A stretch of DNA of 64,000 bases from Lachnospiraceae bacterium (GTDB lineage Bacteria > Bacillota > Clostridia > Lachnospirales > Lachnospiraceae). The notes beneath the pieces were generated by a model that was not told the origin of the DNA, did no database searches, and worked only from the letters and a program-made list of their open reading frames with translations. Position numbers and translations under genes: made by a program. Below, one piece after another: positions 28,677 to 38,780 of this stretch. The DNA lies in the NCBI GenBank assembly GCA_024690885.1, contig JAILOI010000037.1:1-64000 (forward strand), read 5' to 3'. Position 1 is the stretch's first letter. Each line of letters starts with the position of its first letter.

Positions 28677-30203
28677 TTATGCCGTAAAATTAATGGAATT
28701 TCCGGCATCCTTCATCATACGAGCCACCAGTGTTTCCTCTTCACTCAGCGTATCTGCCAACTCATCCATCTGATTGAGATTGATGTTGCTGCGTCGTGTA
28801 CTTGCGAATGGCTTGGATTCTTCCGGTTGCTGTTGATTCGGTTGATTCTGGCCTTCCTCTAGGTTCCGTTCAAACTCATGGGTTCCAACGGAAACTTCAA
28901 CGGCTTCCACCTTAATGCCCTGCTGATTCAAGTTATCCTTCAATACAGACATCTGATATTCCATCGCCTGACGAACTGCTTCGTTCTGTAATGTGATGTG
29001 TGCAGTAACTTTGCCGTCATTCTCTGCAACATTTAAAATCATACGGCCCAAATTCTGAGGATTTAACTCCATCTCCATGGAAGTTACTTGCTGGCTAATG
29101 GTAACCTTGGCATTGTTTACAATCTGCTGAATAATATCTCTGGTATCAATACCGGAAGTATAAGTGGTACGTTCCACCGTAGCCTGAACTTGTTCTGCAG
29201 TTGCCGTAAAGGTTGGTCCAACAGGTGCTTCTGTTGATGGTGTGGTTGGTTGTGACGATGTGCTATGATGTTTGCCCATCATCTGGTCCCTGGCGGAATT
29301 GGTTTCATTTTGGGCGGTGTTTCCGGTTTCCTTCATCAGATTCTTCAATCCGCCTTCCACTTCGTCAGCCAAATCATTGGTTTCATCCACTTCCACATTG
29401 GATTCTTTTACCAATACCTTTGGTACCTCTGTTTCCTCGTCCATTGGAAAATCATGTAACAGCTCTTCCCCAGGTCCATCCATTGGCGCATCCTTTGGAG
29501 TTTGCATCTCCATTGCTACACCTTCTTGCGGCATTACCTCATGTCCTACCATCGGTTGTTCGTTACTTGGGATGTTCACAACGTCCTGTGAAATGTCATT
29601 GCCATCCATTGGTACAATCTCGCCGGTAAACATTTCTACATCCTTCAATGTTTCTATGGTCATCTGAGATGTTTCTACCATCTCTGCGCCCAAGCTTTGA
29701 ACTTGATCCAAGAGATTGGAAACCGTATCCGATACCAATAGTGATACATTGTCCTGAGAATTTAGTTCCGAAATCAGTTTTGTGAGATTTGCGGGATTCA
29801 AAAGATCCAGGTAGGTAAGCCCTAAGGTTTCCATTGCAGTTGCGATTTCCTCTTCCGTAACATCCAGAGATTCTTCCAACAGTTCATTGGTTTTCTGAGA
29901 AAACTCTTCAATGGCATCTTGTCCTGCGCTTACAGTCTCAGCGTTTAAATTCTTTGGGCCTTCTTCTGCGGCCTGCGGAATCTTCTTTGCTGCGTCCATT
30001 GGTTGTATTTGCTGTTGTGGAATCGTGATTTGCTGGGAATTATTGAGATCGCGATTGGATGTTCGAAAATCCGTAAAAGAAATGCTATGGAACATCAAAT
30101 CCTGGAAATTTCCCGATGATTGATCAGATTTCGCTGCGGATTGCACTTGTGTCTGGCCGAGATTCATTAGAACCGGAACATCTGACACATTTGCACTTGT
30201 CAT
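28677..30203 (-). CDS. fliK: Flagellar hook-length control protein FliK
   Basis: C-terminal FliK core MELNPQNLGRMILNVAENDGKVTAHITLQNEAVRQAM; SD AAAGGAGG before MTSANV. Confidence 0.92.
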   Translation of the reverse strand: MTSANVSDVPVLMNLGQTQVQSAAKSDQSSGNFQDLMFHSISFTDFRTSNRDLNNSQQITIPQQQIQPMDAAKKIPQAAEEGPKNLNAETVSAGQDAIEEFSQKTNELLEESLDVTEEEIATAMETLGLTYLDLLNPANLTKLISELNSQDNVSLLVSDTVSNLLDQVQSLGAEMVETSQMTIETLKDVEMFTGEIVPMDGNDISQDVVNIPSNEQPMVGHEVMPQEGVAMEMQTPKDAPMDGPGEELLHDFPMDEETEVPKVLVKESNVEVDETNDLADEVEGGLKNLMKETGNTAQNETNSARDQMMGKHHSTSSQPTTPSTEAPVGPTFTATAEQVQATVERTTYTSGIDTRDIIQQIVNNAKVTISQQVTSMEMELNPQNLGRMILNVAENDGKVTAHITLQNEAVRQAMEYQMSVLKDNLNQQGIKVEAVEVSVGTHEFERNLEEGQNQPNQQQPEESKPFASTRRSNINLNQMDELADTLSEEETLVARMMKDAGNSINFTA

Positions 30204-30303
30204 ATGTGTCCTCCTTTCTAAGATTTTTACCCGAAACATTGCCATCCGTAGCGATTGGGTTAAGATGTCTTCCTTGACCATACAAGGAAGTCTATAAGAA
30301 CAA

Positions 30304-31062
30304 TTAAGGCTCCATCAATTTCGTTAACGCAGCTGCGGTATCCACATCCATCTCTCCTAGGATTGCCGCTCTGGACTTGGTGTCCATGGCAAGCAGGATT
30401 TTGGAAACCAATTTCAGGTTATCCGTCATGGTGTTAAATATCTCAGCAGCATCTTTGGGATCCATGGTGGAATATGTCTTGGCATAGTCCTCAATTTGTG
30501 CATCCGCTTGAAGCTGACTGACCACTTGTTTGTATATCGCCTCTGCATTTTCCGGCTCTATACTCTCATAGTACTCCTTATATTCATTTATATCGGGCGC
30601 TTGGTCAGAAAAAACAACCTCTTTATAAAATTTTTCTTTGATTGCTTCAAATTCTTGTTCTTTTTGTTTGTACGTAGCAAGCTCTGCCGCCTGTGCTTCC
30701 AAATCAGCAATATGTGCAGAGTCCGAGCCGCTTTGTTCTTGCGCCGCCGCCAACTGGCCTTCTAATTCCTTGATACGAACCACCGCTTCATCCACGGTTG
30801 CATAATCATAGGCCGCATCTTCCTGGGCGTAAGTCTGAGCTTCCGGAAGGATTTTATTGATAATTGGCACATCCTTCAACCGAGGATAAAGTACAGTAGA
30901 ACCAATACCTCCCACATCCATCTTCACCAACAAGGCAAAAATCGCAGCCCAAACAACCAGAATCAGAAGAATGGCTACGATAATCATTCCAACGCCGCCT
31001 TCTGCTTCCTCTTCGGTGCCTTTTTCTTTTTTCTCTTCTACTTCTTTTGTTTCGTCTGCCAT
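30304..31062 (-). CDS. MotE/MgtE-N-like flagellar operon protein
   Basis: N-terminal TM, coiled coil, C-terminal MgtE-N-like YSTMDPKDAAEIFNTMTDNLKLVSKILLAMDTKSRAAILGEMD. Confidence 0.82.
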   Translation of the reverse strand: MADETKEVEEKKEKGTEEEAEGGVGMIIVAILLILVVWAAIFALLVKMDVGGIGSTVLYPRLKDVPIINKILPEAQTYAQEDAAYDYATVDEAVVRIKELEGQLAAAQEQSGSDSAHIADLEAQAAELATYKQKEQEFEAIKEKFYKEVVFSDQAPDINEYKEYYESIEPENAEAIYKQVVSQLQADAQIEDYAKTYSTMDPKDAAEIFNTMTDNLKLVSKILLAMDTKSRAAILGEMDVDTAAALTKLMEP

Positions 31063-31083
31063 ATAAAACCACCTAATCAGTAC

Positions 31084-31533
31084 TTAATGTTTGTGTTCTG
31101 AGCCATAGGTAAAGCTTACCAGCTCATCAATTTCCTTATTCTCCTGTCGCGCCGCCTCTTCCTTAAATTCATCCAAGGCATGCTCTCGCAAGTTTTCATG
31201 TGTCTTACGGTCTTTCATTACTGCATCTAAACGCATACGGGCCATGTCTAACTCCTTCTGGGCCCGGCGAATCGCAAACATTTGATCACGAATCTTCACT
31301 TTGATGCTATCGATTGCCCGCTTGATTTGTTGAATCCGCTGCAAATCTATATTGCCACAAGAAGCTTCCTTCAGTTCGTTATCATATCCTGCACGGCGTA
31401 GCAATAACTCCTGAAGCTTGTCCTGTTCCTCATGAAGCTTGGCATTGGCAATACCGAAGGCCATCTTCTCCTGGGTTTCCATCTTCTGTTTGAGTTCCAA
31501 TATGTTTTGCATGCGATAGACAAACTTCGCCAT
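31084..31533 (-). CDS. fliJ: Flagellar export chaperone FliJ
   Basis: Coiled-coil protein downstream of fliI; FVYRMQNILELKQKMETQEKMAFG. Confidence 0.92.
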   Translation of the reverse strand: MAKFVYRMQNILELKQKMETQEKMAFGIANAKLHEEQDKLQELLLRRAGYDNELKEASCGNIDLQRIQQIKRAIDSIKVKIRDQMFAIRRAQKELDMARMRLDAVMKDRKTHENLREHALDEFKEEAARQENKEIDELVSFTYGSEHKH

Positions 31534-31547
31534 AAGGCCCTCTCAAT

Positions 31548-32861
31548 CTAGGCTTCTTCCTCCGGGAAGATGGCATTTAAGGTTGCAAGTGCTTCCTCAA
31601 ATTCAACCTTCTCATCGGTTGCCTGCAACAAAAAGTCATTCACGGCATCGATTTTAGAAATTGCAAAATCAATGTTGCGATTGGATCCCATCTTGTAAGC
31701 ACCAATATTAATCAAATCCTCCGCTTCCGCATAGGTTGCCATAACATTCTTCATACGTCCCGCCAGCATCTTGTGTTCTCTGGAGGCTACTGCGCTCATA
31801 ACACGGGAGATGGAGGCCAACACGTCGATGGCCGGATAATGATTCTTCTGTGCCAACTTACGATTCAAGACGATATGACCATCCAAAATACTTCGGGCCG
31901 TATCTGTAATCGGCTCATTGAAATCATCACCGTCTACCAAAACCGTATACAAACCGGTGATAGAGCCCCGGTCGGAATTACCGGCACGCTCCAGCAACCG
32001 TGGCATGGTGGAATACACACTCGGTGGATATCCACGGGTAACCGGCGGTTCTCCGGACGCCAAACCAATTTCACGCTGTGCCATAGAAAAACGGGTTAAG
32101 GAGTCCATCATCAGAAGCACATCTTTGCCCTGGTCACGAAAATACTCCGCAATAGCCGTCGCGGACATGGCTGCCTTTTTACGAATTAACGCCGGCTTAT
32201 CCGATGTTGCCACAACAACAACAGAACGACGCATACCTTCTTCTCCCAAATCGTGTTCCACGAATTCTCGCACCTCACGACCACGCTCACCAATCAATGC
32301 AATGACATTGACCTGGGCCTTGGTATTGCGGGCAAACATACCCATAAGGGTACTCTTGCCAACACCGGATCCGGCAAAAATACCGATACGCTGTCCCTTG
32401 CCGACGGTAATCAGTCCATCCACTGCCTTCACGCCCAGTGGAAGCACTTCTGAGATAATCTCACGTGACATAGGATCCGGCGGATCTGCATCCACAGGAT
32501 AGATGGCATTCAACTCCAACTCCTCCTCGGTATCCGTCGGGCGGCCCAAACCGTCCACCGTATGTCCAAGCAAGGCATCTCCAACCGGTATACTTAAGGG
32601 GTGACCGGTATTTCGTACCAGGCAACCGATGCCCACACCTTCCACAGTTTCGTAAGGCATCAGCTGTAATCGCTTGTCCAAAAAGCCAACGACCTCTGCC
32701 TTCACCACGGTGTGATCGTCCACGATAATCTCACACAAATCATTGAGTTTCGCATCCGGGCCTACAGATTCAATGGTTAAGCCGACCACCTTGGTAACTT
32801 TCCCCAGGTGATTAAAATATGAATTATTTAATGTCGATAAATATTTTCGTCGGTCAATCAC
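31548..32861 (-). CDS. fliI: Flagellar export ATPase FliI
   Basis: GIFAGSGVGKSTLMGM; ALIGERGREVREF. Confidence 0.97.
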   Translation of the reverse strand: MIDRRKYLSTLNNSYFNHLGKVTKVVGLTIESVGPDAKLNDLCEIIVDDHTVVKAEVVGFLDKRLQLMPYETVEGVGIGCLVRNTGHPLSIPVGDALLGHTVDGLGRPTDTEEELELNAIYPVDADPPDPMSREIISEVLPLGVKAVDGLITVGKGQRIGIFAGSGVGKSTLMGMFARNTKAQVNVIALIGERGREVREFVEHDLGEEGMRRSVVVVATSDKPALIRKKAAMSATAIAEYFRDQGKDVLLMMDSLTRFSMAQREIGLASGEPPVTRGYPPSVYSTMPRLLERAGNSDRGSITGLYTVLVDGDDFNEPITDTARSILDGHIVLNRKLAQKNHYPAIDVLASISRVMSAVASREHKMLAGRMKNVMATYAEAEDLINIGAYKMGSNRNIDFAISKIDAVNDFLLQATDEKVEFEEALATLNAIFPEEEA

Positions 32862-32900
32862 ACCCGTACCCCTTCAATAAACAAAAAGGATTAAAAATCC

Positions 32901-33830
32901 TTACATGCTTAAAGATTTCAAATCCTTTACTAAATTATCGAGCTCAACATCCAAGCTACAATCAAATACACCACCGTCCGTTTCAATCAAACACTGATGT
33001 ACTTCCAATACCGGATCACGAATAATATCCAGCTGCAAGTCAACGCCAACCTTCTCTTGCAATTGCGATTTGTACTGATTCAAAAAGTCAAAATTCTCAT
33101 CGTTGACTTTAATCAAAAACTCACGGCTATTCTCAATATTCACCAATGCGTTATCAATCAAGTGTAAAAGCAAATCCTTCTTGTTGCCAAACTGAATCAG
33201 GAAAAAACGTTCCATCACTTCGGCAATAACTTCTACCAATTCGCCTTCCATGCCACGTTCCTTCTCCGCAAATTCTTCATACATACGACGACGTTCCACT
33301 TCCAGTTCGTCCTTCTTGTCGTTGTATTCATTCATTGCCTGGGAAAGGCCTTCCTGATAGCCCTGTTTCTTGCCTTCCTCTTCATAATGGCTTTTCAGCG
33401 CTTCCGCCTGGGTTTGGGCTTCTGCGATGATTGCATCTGCCGTATCCCTTGCATCCGCAAGAAGCTCATCAGCCTGCGCCTGAATTGCCTCCATATCTAC
33501 GATAGCTTCTTCTGCCTCTTCTTCCGCTTCTTCCACCTGATTAATGACCGGATTGCCCTCATCATCAATCACAACCAGTGGCGTACCATCCTCATCCAGA
33601 GGAAGCAAAATACGTCCCTCTTCATCAGATGGAAAAATCGTATTTCCCTCTTCGTCCACTTCAATGGCCGCAAAAAAATCATCAATTTTCTGCTGGCGAA
33701 ATCCATCCTTCTGCTTGATGATTTTCTGCTGGAATTCCTGTATTCTCGCCTGGATTTTCTCGTTGTAATCCAAACTTACTTTGTGATCCTCATCATCCGG
33801 GACTATCTGACCCTTGTACACCTTATACAA
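32901..33830 (-). CDS. fliH: Flagellar assembly protein FliH
   Basis: Long coiled coil and FliH/VatE-like C-terminus, between fliG and fliI. Confidence 0.9.
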   Translation of the reverse strand: MYKVYKGQIVPDDEDHKVSLDYNEKIQARIQEFQQKIIKQKDGFRQQKIDDFFAAIEVDEEGNTIFPSDEEGRILLPLDEDGTPLVVIDDEGNPVINQVEEAEEEAEEAIVDMEAIQAQADELLADARDTADAIIAEAQTQAEALKSHYEEEGKKQGYQEGLSQAMNEYNDKKDELEVERRRMYEEFAEKERGMEGELVEVIAEVMERFFLIQFGNKKDLLLHLIDNALVNIENSREFLIKVNDENFDFLNQYKSQLQEKVGVDLQLDIIRDPVLEVHQCLIETDGGVFDCSLDVELDNLVKDLKSLSM

Positions 33831-34833
33831 TTAAGTCGTCACCTCCACCTCTGGAAATCACAATCTCGGAAGCATCCTCTAACTTACGGATAACACCAAC
33901 AATCTTCTGCTGTGCTTCCTCTACATCCTTCATTCGAACCGGACCCATGTAATCCATGTCTTCCTTGATCATAGCTGCAAGACGGGAGGACAGGTTCTTG
34001 AAGATAACATTCTGAACTTCTTCGTTCGCACCCTTCAGTGCAACACCAAGGTCGGAGTTTTCCACATCACGCAACACACGCTGAATGGAACGATCGTCCA
34101 AAAGCAAGATATCCTCGAAGACGAACATCTTCTTGCGGATTTCTTCGGACAATTCCGGTTCTTCGATTTCCAAGGTCTCCATGATACGCTTCTCGGTACC
34201 ACGGTCTACCGCATTCAAAATAGCAACCACCGCATCGACACCACCGGCAATAGTGAAATCCTGATTGATCAAGGAAGATAACTTACGCTCCAATACACGT
34301 TCTACTTCCTTGATAACTTCCGGCGACGTACGGTCCATCAACGCAATACGTTTTGCAACATCCGCCTGTTTTTCCGGAGGAAGTGCTCCCAAAATCATGG
34401 ATGCCTGTGCCGCCGGTAGATAAGATAGAATCATCGCAATGGTCTGTGGATGTTCATCCTGGATGAAGTTTAACACCTGGGAAGGCTCCGTCTTACGAAT
34501 AAACTCAAACGGACGAACCTGTAAGGAAGCGGTCAACTTGGTAATGACGCGCTGTGCCTCATCCGAACCAAGCGCCGTCTCCAACAATTCCTTGGCATAT
34601 CCAATACCACCTTCGGCGATATACTGCTGTGCCAAACAAACCTGGTAGAATTCGTTGATAACGTCTTCCTTCACCTGAGGCGAGATGCTTCGGGTATTGG
34701 CAATCTCCAAGGTAAGTTCTTCAATTTCTTCTTCCTTCAGATGCTTAAAAATATCCGCAGACTTCTCCGGACCTAATGTAATCAGCAGGATTGCCGCTTT
34801 TTGCACACCTGTTAATTCATCAATTTCTGCCAT
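33823..34833 (-). CDS. fliG: Flagellar switch protein FliG
   Basis: EHPQTIAMILSYLPAAQASMILGALP; C-terminal MFVFEDILLLDDRSIQRVLRDV. Confidence 0.97.
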   Translation of the reverse strand: MAEIDELTGVQKAAILLITLGPEKSADIFKHLKEEEIEELTLEIANTRSISPQVKEDVINEFYQVCLAQQYIAEGGIGYAKELLETALGSDEAQRVITKLTASLQVRPFEFIRKTEPSQVLNFIQDEHPQTIAMILSYLPAAQASMILGALPPEKQADVAKRIALMDRTSPEVIKEVERVLERKLSSLINQDFTIAGGVDAVVAILNAVDRGTEKRIMETLEIEEPELSEEIRKKMFVFEDILLLDDRSIQRVLRDVENSDLGVALKGANEEVQNVIFKNLSSRLAAMIKEDMDYMGPVRMKDVEEAQQKIVGVIRKLEDASEIVISRGGGDDLIV

Positions 34834-34834
34834 G

Positions 34835-36442
34835 TCAACCTCCCCAGTCCTCGTTTAACCAGTTGCGCAATAATGCTGCCACGGCCTCCGGATTCTCATC
34901 AACAAATTTCTCAATGAGGATTCTGGTTTCGGATTTCTCACTAAAGCCAATATCCTCCAAATTCTCCTGCTCCTGTTCCTGCAGAAGATCTTCCACGGAA
35001 ATTTCTTCCGCAACTTCTTCCTCTCGCTCCACACGCAAGGAACGGAATACCACAAATCCAAGCATTGCAAGAATCAGTACTGCAATGACAATCTGTAAGA
35101 TATCCATCAAATCCGGGCCGCCCTCGGAATATTGGAACATCGGCTGTTCATACGCAATCACCGAGATATTGGCAACCGGAATACTGGTGGCATTGGAAAT
35201 GGCATTGATGATATCCTCATCCACCTCCGTACGCACCTGATTCTTATTCTGTTCTACAAATTGATCAAAGGTCATATCATCGAGGGTTCCGTTTGCTTTC
35301 AAGGTATCCTCGTTGTAAACCACATAGTTGTAAGCCACTACGGAAATGGAAGAGGTATCATATTTCACATCTCCCACCGCATTTTGTGTCTGCGTAATGG
35401 TTTCATTCGGCAGATAATCCCAAACTTCATCACTGGTATGGGATTCACTGTTTGCAGAATCTTCTATCACATAGGTGGTATCATCATTGGAATCCGTACC
35501 CGGTGTTCCGGCCACTCCATTGGTACTATCCGTGGTAGACTTGGAATAGCTATCCAGGTAGCCTTCCTCACGGCCCTCGGCAACATCATACTCATATCTG
35601 GTTTTCTTCTCATCAGAGAAATCCATATCTAAGTTTGCTTCTACACGTACATTGTCGTACAAGGTAGAACCGTCATTGCTTCCGGCCAGGATGGTTTTAA
35701 TCTTCTGGGCTGCAATTCGCTCCGCTTCCCGTTTCACTGCCTGATTGGAAGATGCAATACCGGCAGCGGTAGCTTCATCTCCACCGGAGAAAAGTACATT
35801 GCCTTCACTATCAATAATGGTAATATTCTCCGTGGTTTTGTTACCCATACCGGTGGCAATCATATGCGCCATGCCATTGGCCTGGTCGGTGGTAATCGCA
35901 CCACCCAATTCCAGCTTGACGCTGGCATAGGAATCTTCTTTCTGGGAAATCAGGGTACCATCATATTCCGGAATGGATAATACCACTTCTGCAGAGTTGA
36001 CCTGCTCCATGGATTCCAGAATGTCTTCGTACTGATTTTCCAAATATACCTGATATTTCTTCTGCTTATCAGCTTCTGTGGCGCTCAGGCCACCATCTAA
36101 GGCATCGCTGATGGTAAATCCCGCAGATGGGATATCATTCGAGCCTAGTAAAATAACTGCCTGTGCCTTATCTTCTTCGTGAATGGAATACGTCAATCCA
36201 TCGCTGGAGACTTGATACGTAATGTTCTCACCTTCCAAAAGTCCCTGAATGGTTTTGGATTGGGTTGCATTCTCAGCAACCGCAATGGTGATCCAGGTAG
36301 GACGGGTTACCACGTAACCCAAAATAGACAGTGCCACTACAACCACTGCAGCTGCACTGATGATAAGCGCCTGTTGGCGTCGATTAAATTGTTTCCACCA
36401 TGTAAGAATCCGATTTAAAATTCTTTGGATTTGTTCTGGCAT
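34835..36442 (-). CDS. fliF: Flagellar MS-ring protein FliF
   Basis: YscJ/FliF domains and two TM segments; 535 aa. Confidence 0.96.
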   Translation of the reverse strand: MPEQIQRILNRILTWWKQFNRRQQALIISAAAVVVVALSILGYVVTRPTWITIAVAENATQSKTIQGLLEGENITYQVSSDGLTYSIHEEDKAQAVILLGSNDIPSAGFTISDALDGGLSATEADKQKKYQVYLENQYEDILESMEQVNSAEVVLSIPEYDGTLISQKEDSYASVKLELGGAITTDQANGMAHMIATGMGNKTTENITIIDSEGNVLFSGGDEATAAGIASSNQAVKREAERIAAQKIKTILAGSNDGSTLYDNVRVEANLDMDFSDEKKTRYEYDVAEGREEGYLDSYSKSTTDSTNGVAGTPGTDSNDDTTYVIEDSANSESHTSDEVWDYLPNETITQTQNAVGDVKYDTSSISVVAYNYVVYNEDTLKANGTLDDMTFDQFVEQNKNQVRTEVDEDIINAISNATSIPVANISVIAYEQPMFQYSEGGPDLMDILQIVIAVLILAMLGFVVFRSLRVEREEEVAEEISVEDLLQEQEQENLEDIGFSEKSETRILIEKFVDENPEAVAALLRNWLNEDWGG

Positions 36443-36475
36443 TCCTTTACCCCTTAATCATTTGTATCCCTACGA

Positions 36476-36781
36476 TTAAATCTGCATGTTCATAATCGTC
36501 TGATAGCTTTGTAAGAAACGATCACGGACCGCTACCGTATAATTTAACGCCACCTGGGCCTTCCGCTCGGCAATCATCAAGTCATGGGTATTGTCAGCAA
36601 GACCAAGCGCAAACTTCATCTCTTCAATCTGTGCCGTATTCTGTAAGTCATTGGTTTCTTTCACCATATTCTTGGCGGCATCCAACACTTGTCCGAAGCT
36701 ACGATCTTCGGAAACCACCGGTGTGCGTTTCTCGGTCACCGGCGTCTTGGTATATTGCGCTAATACGCCTGTTACATCCAT
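36476..36781 (-). CDS. fliE: Flagellar hook-basal body protein FliE
   Basis: 101 aa, C-terminal VALNYTVAVRDRFLQSYQTIMNMQI. Confidence 0.94.
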   Translation of the reverse strand: MDVTGVLAQYTKTPVTEKRTPVVSEDRSFGQVLDAAKNMVKETNDLQNTAQIEEMKFALGLADNTHDLMIAERKAQVALNYTVAVRDRFLQSYQTIMNMQI

Positions 36782-36798
36782 AATCTAACTCCTATCTA

Positions 36799-37242
36799 TC
36801 AACCCTGTCCGATGGAAATTCCCTGTTGAGCCATAGATTTTACGGCATCAAAGGCAGTCACATTGGCCTGATATGCACGTGAAGAATCAATCAGGTTGGT
36901 CATCTCCGTTACCGTATTCACGTTCGGGTAGGTCACATAGCCATTCTCATCCGCATCCGGATGGGATGGGTCATATTCCATAATCATATCGGTTTCATAA
37001 TCTTCCGTAACGGAAATAACCTTCACGCCGTTGCCCTTAAAGGAAGATGCATAATTTAACGTCTGGGCAAAGCTTGGATTCAAGGGTTTCTCTGCAAAGG
37101 TCACAATCTTGCGACGATATGCACCGCCCTCCTCCGTACGCGTTGTATTTACATTGGCAATATTCTCTGCAATGGTATCCATACGAAACCGCTGCGCGGT
37201 CATACCGGATCCACAGATATCAAACGATTGAAATAATCCCAT
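36799..37242 (-). CDS. flgC: Flagellar rod protein FlgC
   Basis: FDICGSGMTAQRFRMDTIAENIANVNTTRT. Confidence 0.96.
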   Translation of the reverse strand: MGLFQSFDICGSGMTAQRFRMDTIAENIANVNTTRTEEGGAYRRKIVTFAEKPLNPSFAQTLNYASSFKGNGVKVISVTEDYETDMIMEYDPSHPDADENGYVTYPNVNTVTEMTNLIDSSRAYQANVTAFDAVKSMAQQGISIGQG

Positions 37243-37262
37243 ACAAACTTACCTCCGCTTCA

Positions 37263-37667
37263 TTAGGACTTGGTTACAATATCAAAGCGACTAAATTCCG
37301 CATTGGTTGCGGTGGTCAGCGCCTGATAATTCAACTGTTCGGAAGCCAATTCCACGTTCTCTGTATCCACGTCTACATTGTTGCGGTCAATACGATAAGA
37401 GAAGTTGGCGTAGTCCGTATACTGGGTACCGTTGAGTTTTGCAGTATCCATATTCTTCACCACACGGTTGATGGAGCCATCTCCCAACTGCATGGCAGTC
37501 GTCTTCATCTGGCGTTCTAATACGCTCTTAAATTCAATGTCCTGTCGCTTATAATTCGGAGTATCCACGTTCGCTAAGTTGTTGGCAATCATCGTCTGAC
37601 GCAGCCAACTGGCATCCATGGTCCGATCTAAAACATTGATATAAGAAAAAGCATCGGATGATATCAT
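37263..37667 (-). CDS. flgB: Flagellar rod protein FlgB
   Basis: LRQTMIANNLANVDTPNYKRQDIEF; start MISSDAFSY. Confidence 0.95.
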   Translation of the reverse strand: MISSDAFSYINVLDRTMDASWLRQTMIANNLANVDTPNYKRQDIEFKSVLERQMKTTAMQLGDGSINRVVKNMDTAKLNGTQYTDYANFSYRIDRNNVDVDTENVELASEQLNYQALTTATNAEFSRFDIVTKS

Positions 37668-37704
37668 ACTTACTCCCTTCCGGTACAAACACCACTCTCA
37701 ATTT

Positions 37705-37733
37705 ATTATAGAAATATCGCAGGAAAAAGACAA
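37705..37733 (-). promoter_or_regulatory. SigA-type promoter of the flgB flagellar operon
   Basis: Minus strand TTGTCT-N17-TATAAT, 38 nt upstream of the flgB start. Confidence 0.8.
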
Positions 37734-37808
37734 GTGTTTTTAACATGATATTGTGGGTTTGTCCTTATCAAAAAACTAAATATAGCATCCTCTTTCAAAA
37801 GAGAATAT

Positions 37809-37846
37809 AAAAAAGGGACTCATAGTCGCCTATAAATCCCTTTTCG
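37809..37846 (-). terminator. Rho-independent terminator downstream of codY
   Basis: Minus strand AAAAGGGATT-TATAG...CTATG-AGTCCCTTTTTT. Confidence 0.85.
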
Positions 37847-37884
37847 CGTTTCATCCATGTTATGAACTTTAAAATGTAGTTACT

Positions 37885-38667
37885 TTAAATATCGGTATCA
37901 TTCTGTAATTTCTTTAATTCATCGAATACCGCATCGTTTAATACCTTAATGTAGGTACCCTTCATTCCGGAGGAACGAGACTCAATGACACCGGCACTTT
38001 CGAACTTACGAAGTGCATTTACGATAACGGATCTGGTAATGCCAACCCGATCAGCGATACGGGATGCAACCAGGATACCTTCGTTGCCATCTAACTCATC
38101 AAAAATATGAACAATTGCTTCCTGCTCAGAGAAAGACAAGGTATTGATTGCAGATTTCACGATACGCTTCTTACGGCTCTCCTCTGCATTCTCCTCGTTC
38201 ACGGAACGCATCATCTCAAGACCAACCACGGTGGTACCGTACTCGGACAAGATAATATCATCAATGTCATACTGCTTGTCATAACGATAAACAAACAAGG
38301 TACCAAGACGCTCACCTGCAATATCGATTGGGGTAATAATTGCAGCATAACGCTGAATATCATCCTTCTCAAAACCTAAGGTTTCCAAATTCACATTCTC
38401 CTTGGTGGATAAAATACCAAGTAAACGTTCATTGAGCATCGGATCGATAAAACCGCCAACCTTGTCAACGATCAATTCTGTCAAATCCTTGGTTCCGTCC
38501 GCATGGCTAAGGCCAAGTGCCTTACCCTTCTTGGAAATAACCAGGATACTGGAATCCAAAATCTCAGTCAAAACAGAACAAATATCGTTAAAGACAACCT
38601 TAGAAGAATTATTGTTATGTAATAATTTTCCAATCTTACGGGTCTTATCTAAAAGCTGTACACTCAT
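37885..38667 (-). CDS. codY: GTP/BCAA-sensing global regulator CodY
   Basis: MSVQLLDKTRKIGKLLHN; C-terminal wHTH ASRIADRVGITRSVIVNALRKFESAGVIESRSSGMKGTYIKVLN. Confidence 0.97.
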   Translation of the reverse strand: MSVQLLDKTRKIGKLLHNNNSSKVVFNDICSVLTEILDSSILVISKKGKALGLSHADGTKDLTELIVDKVGGFIDPMLNERLLGILSTKENVNLETLGFEKDDIQRYAAIITPIDIAGERLGTLFVYRYDKQYDIDDIILSEYGTTVVGLEMMRSVNEENAEESRKKRIVKSAINTLSFSEQEAIVHIFDELDGNEGILVASRIADRVGITRSVIVNALRKFESAGVIESRSSGMKGTYIKVLNDAVFDELKKLQNDTDI

Positions 38668-38705
38668 ATACTTCCTCCAAAAAAACTAAAAACAGATACA
38701 GACTT

Positions 38706-38734
38706 ATCTTACAATATCTGTCGAAAAAATTCAA
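38706..38734 (-). promoter_or_regulatory. SigA-type promoter of codY
   Basis: Minus strand TTGAAT-N17-TAAGAT. Confidence 0.7.
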
Positions 38735-38735
38735 T

Positions 38736-38750
38736 AATTATCAAAAAATT
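38736..38750 (-). promoter_or_regulatory. Candidate CodY box
   Basis: AATTTTTTGATAATT, 13/15 to AATTTTCWGAAAATT, abutting the codY -35. Confidence 0.6.
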
Positions 38751-38780
38751 TATACAGAATCCGTGATTGTGTCCAGACTA

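Noticed and set aside
31918-32502. 194-aa plus-strand ORF
   Set aside because: Antisense to fliI; no coherent protein signature.
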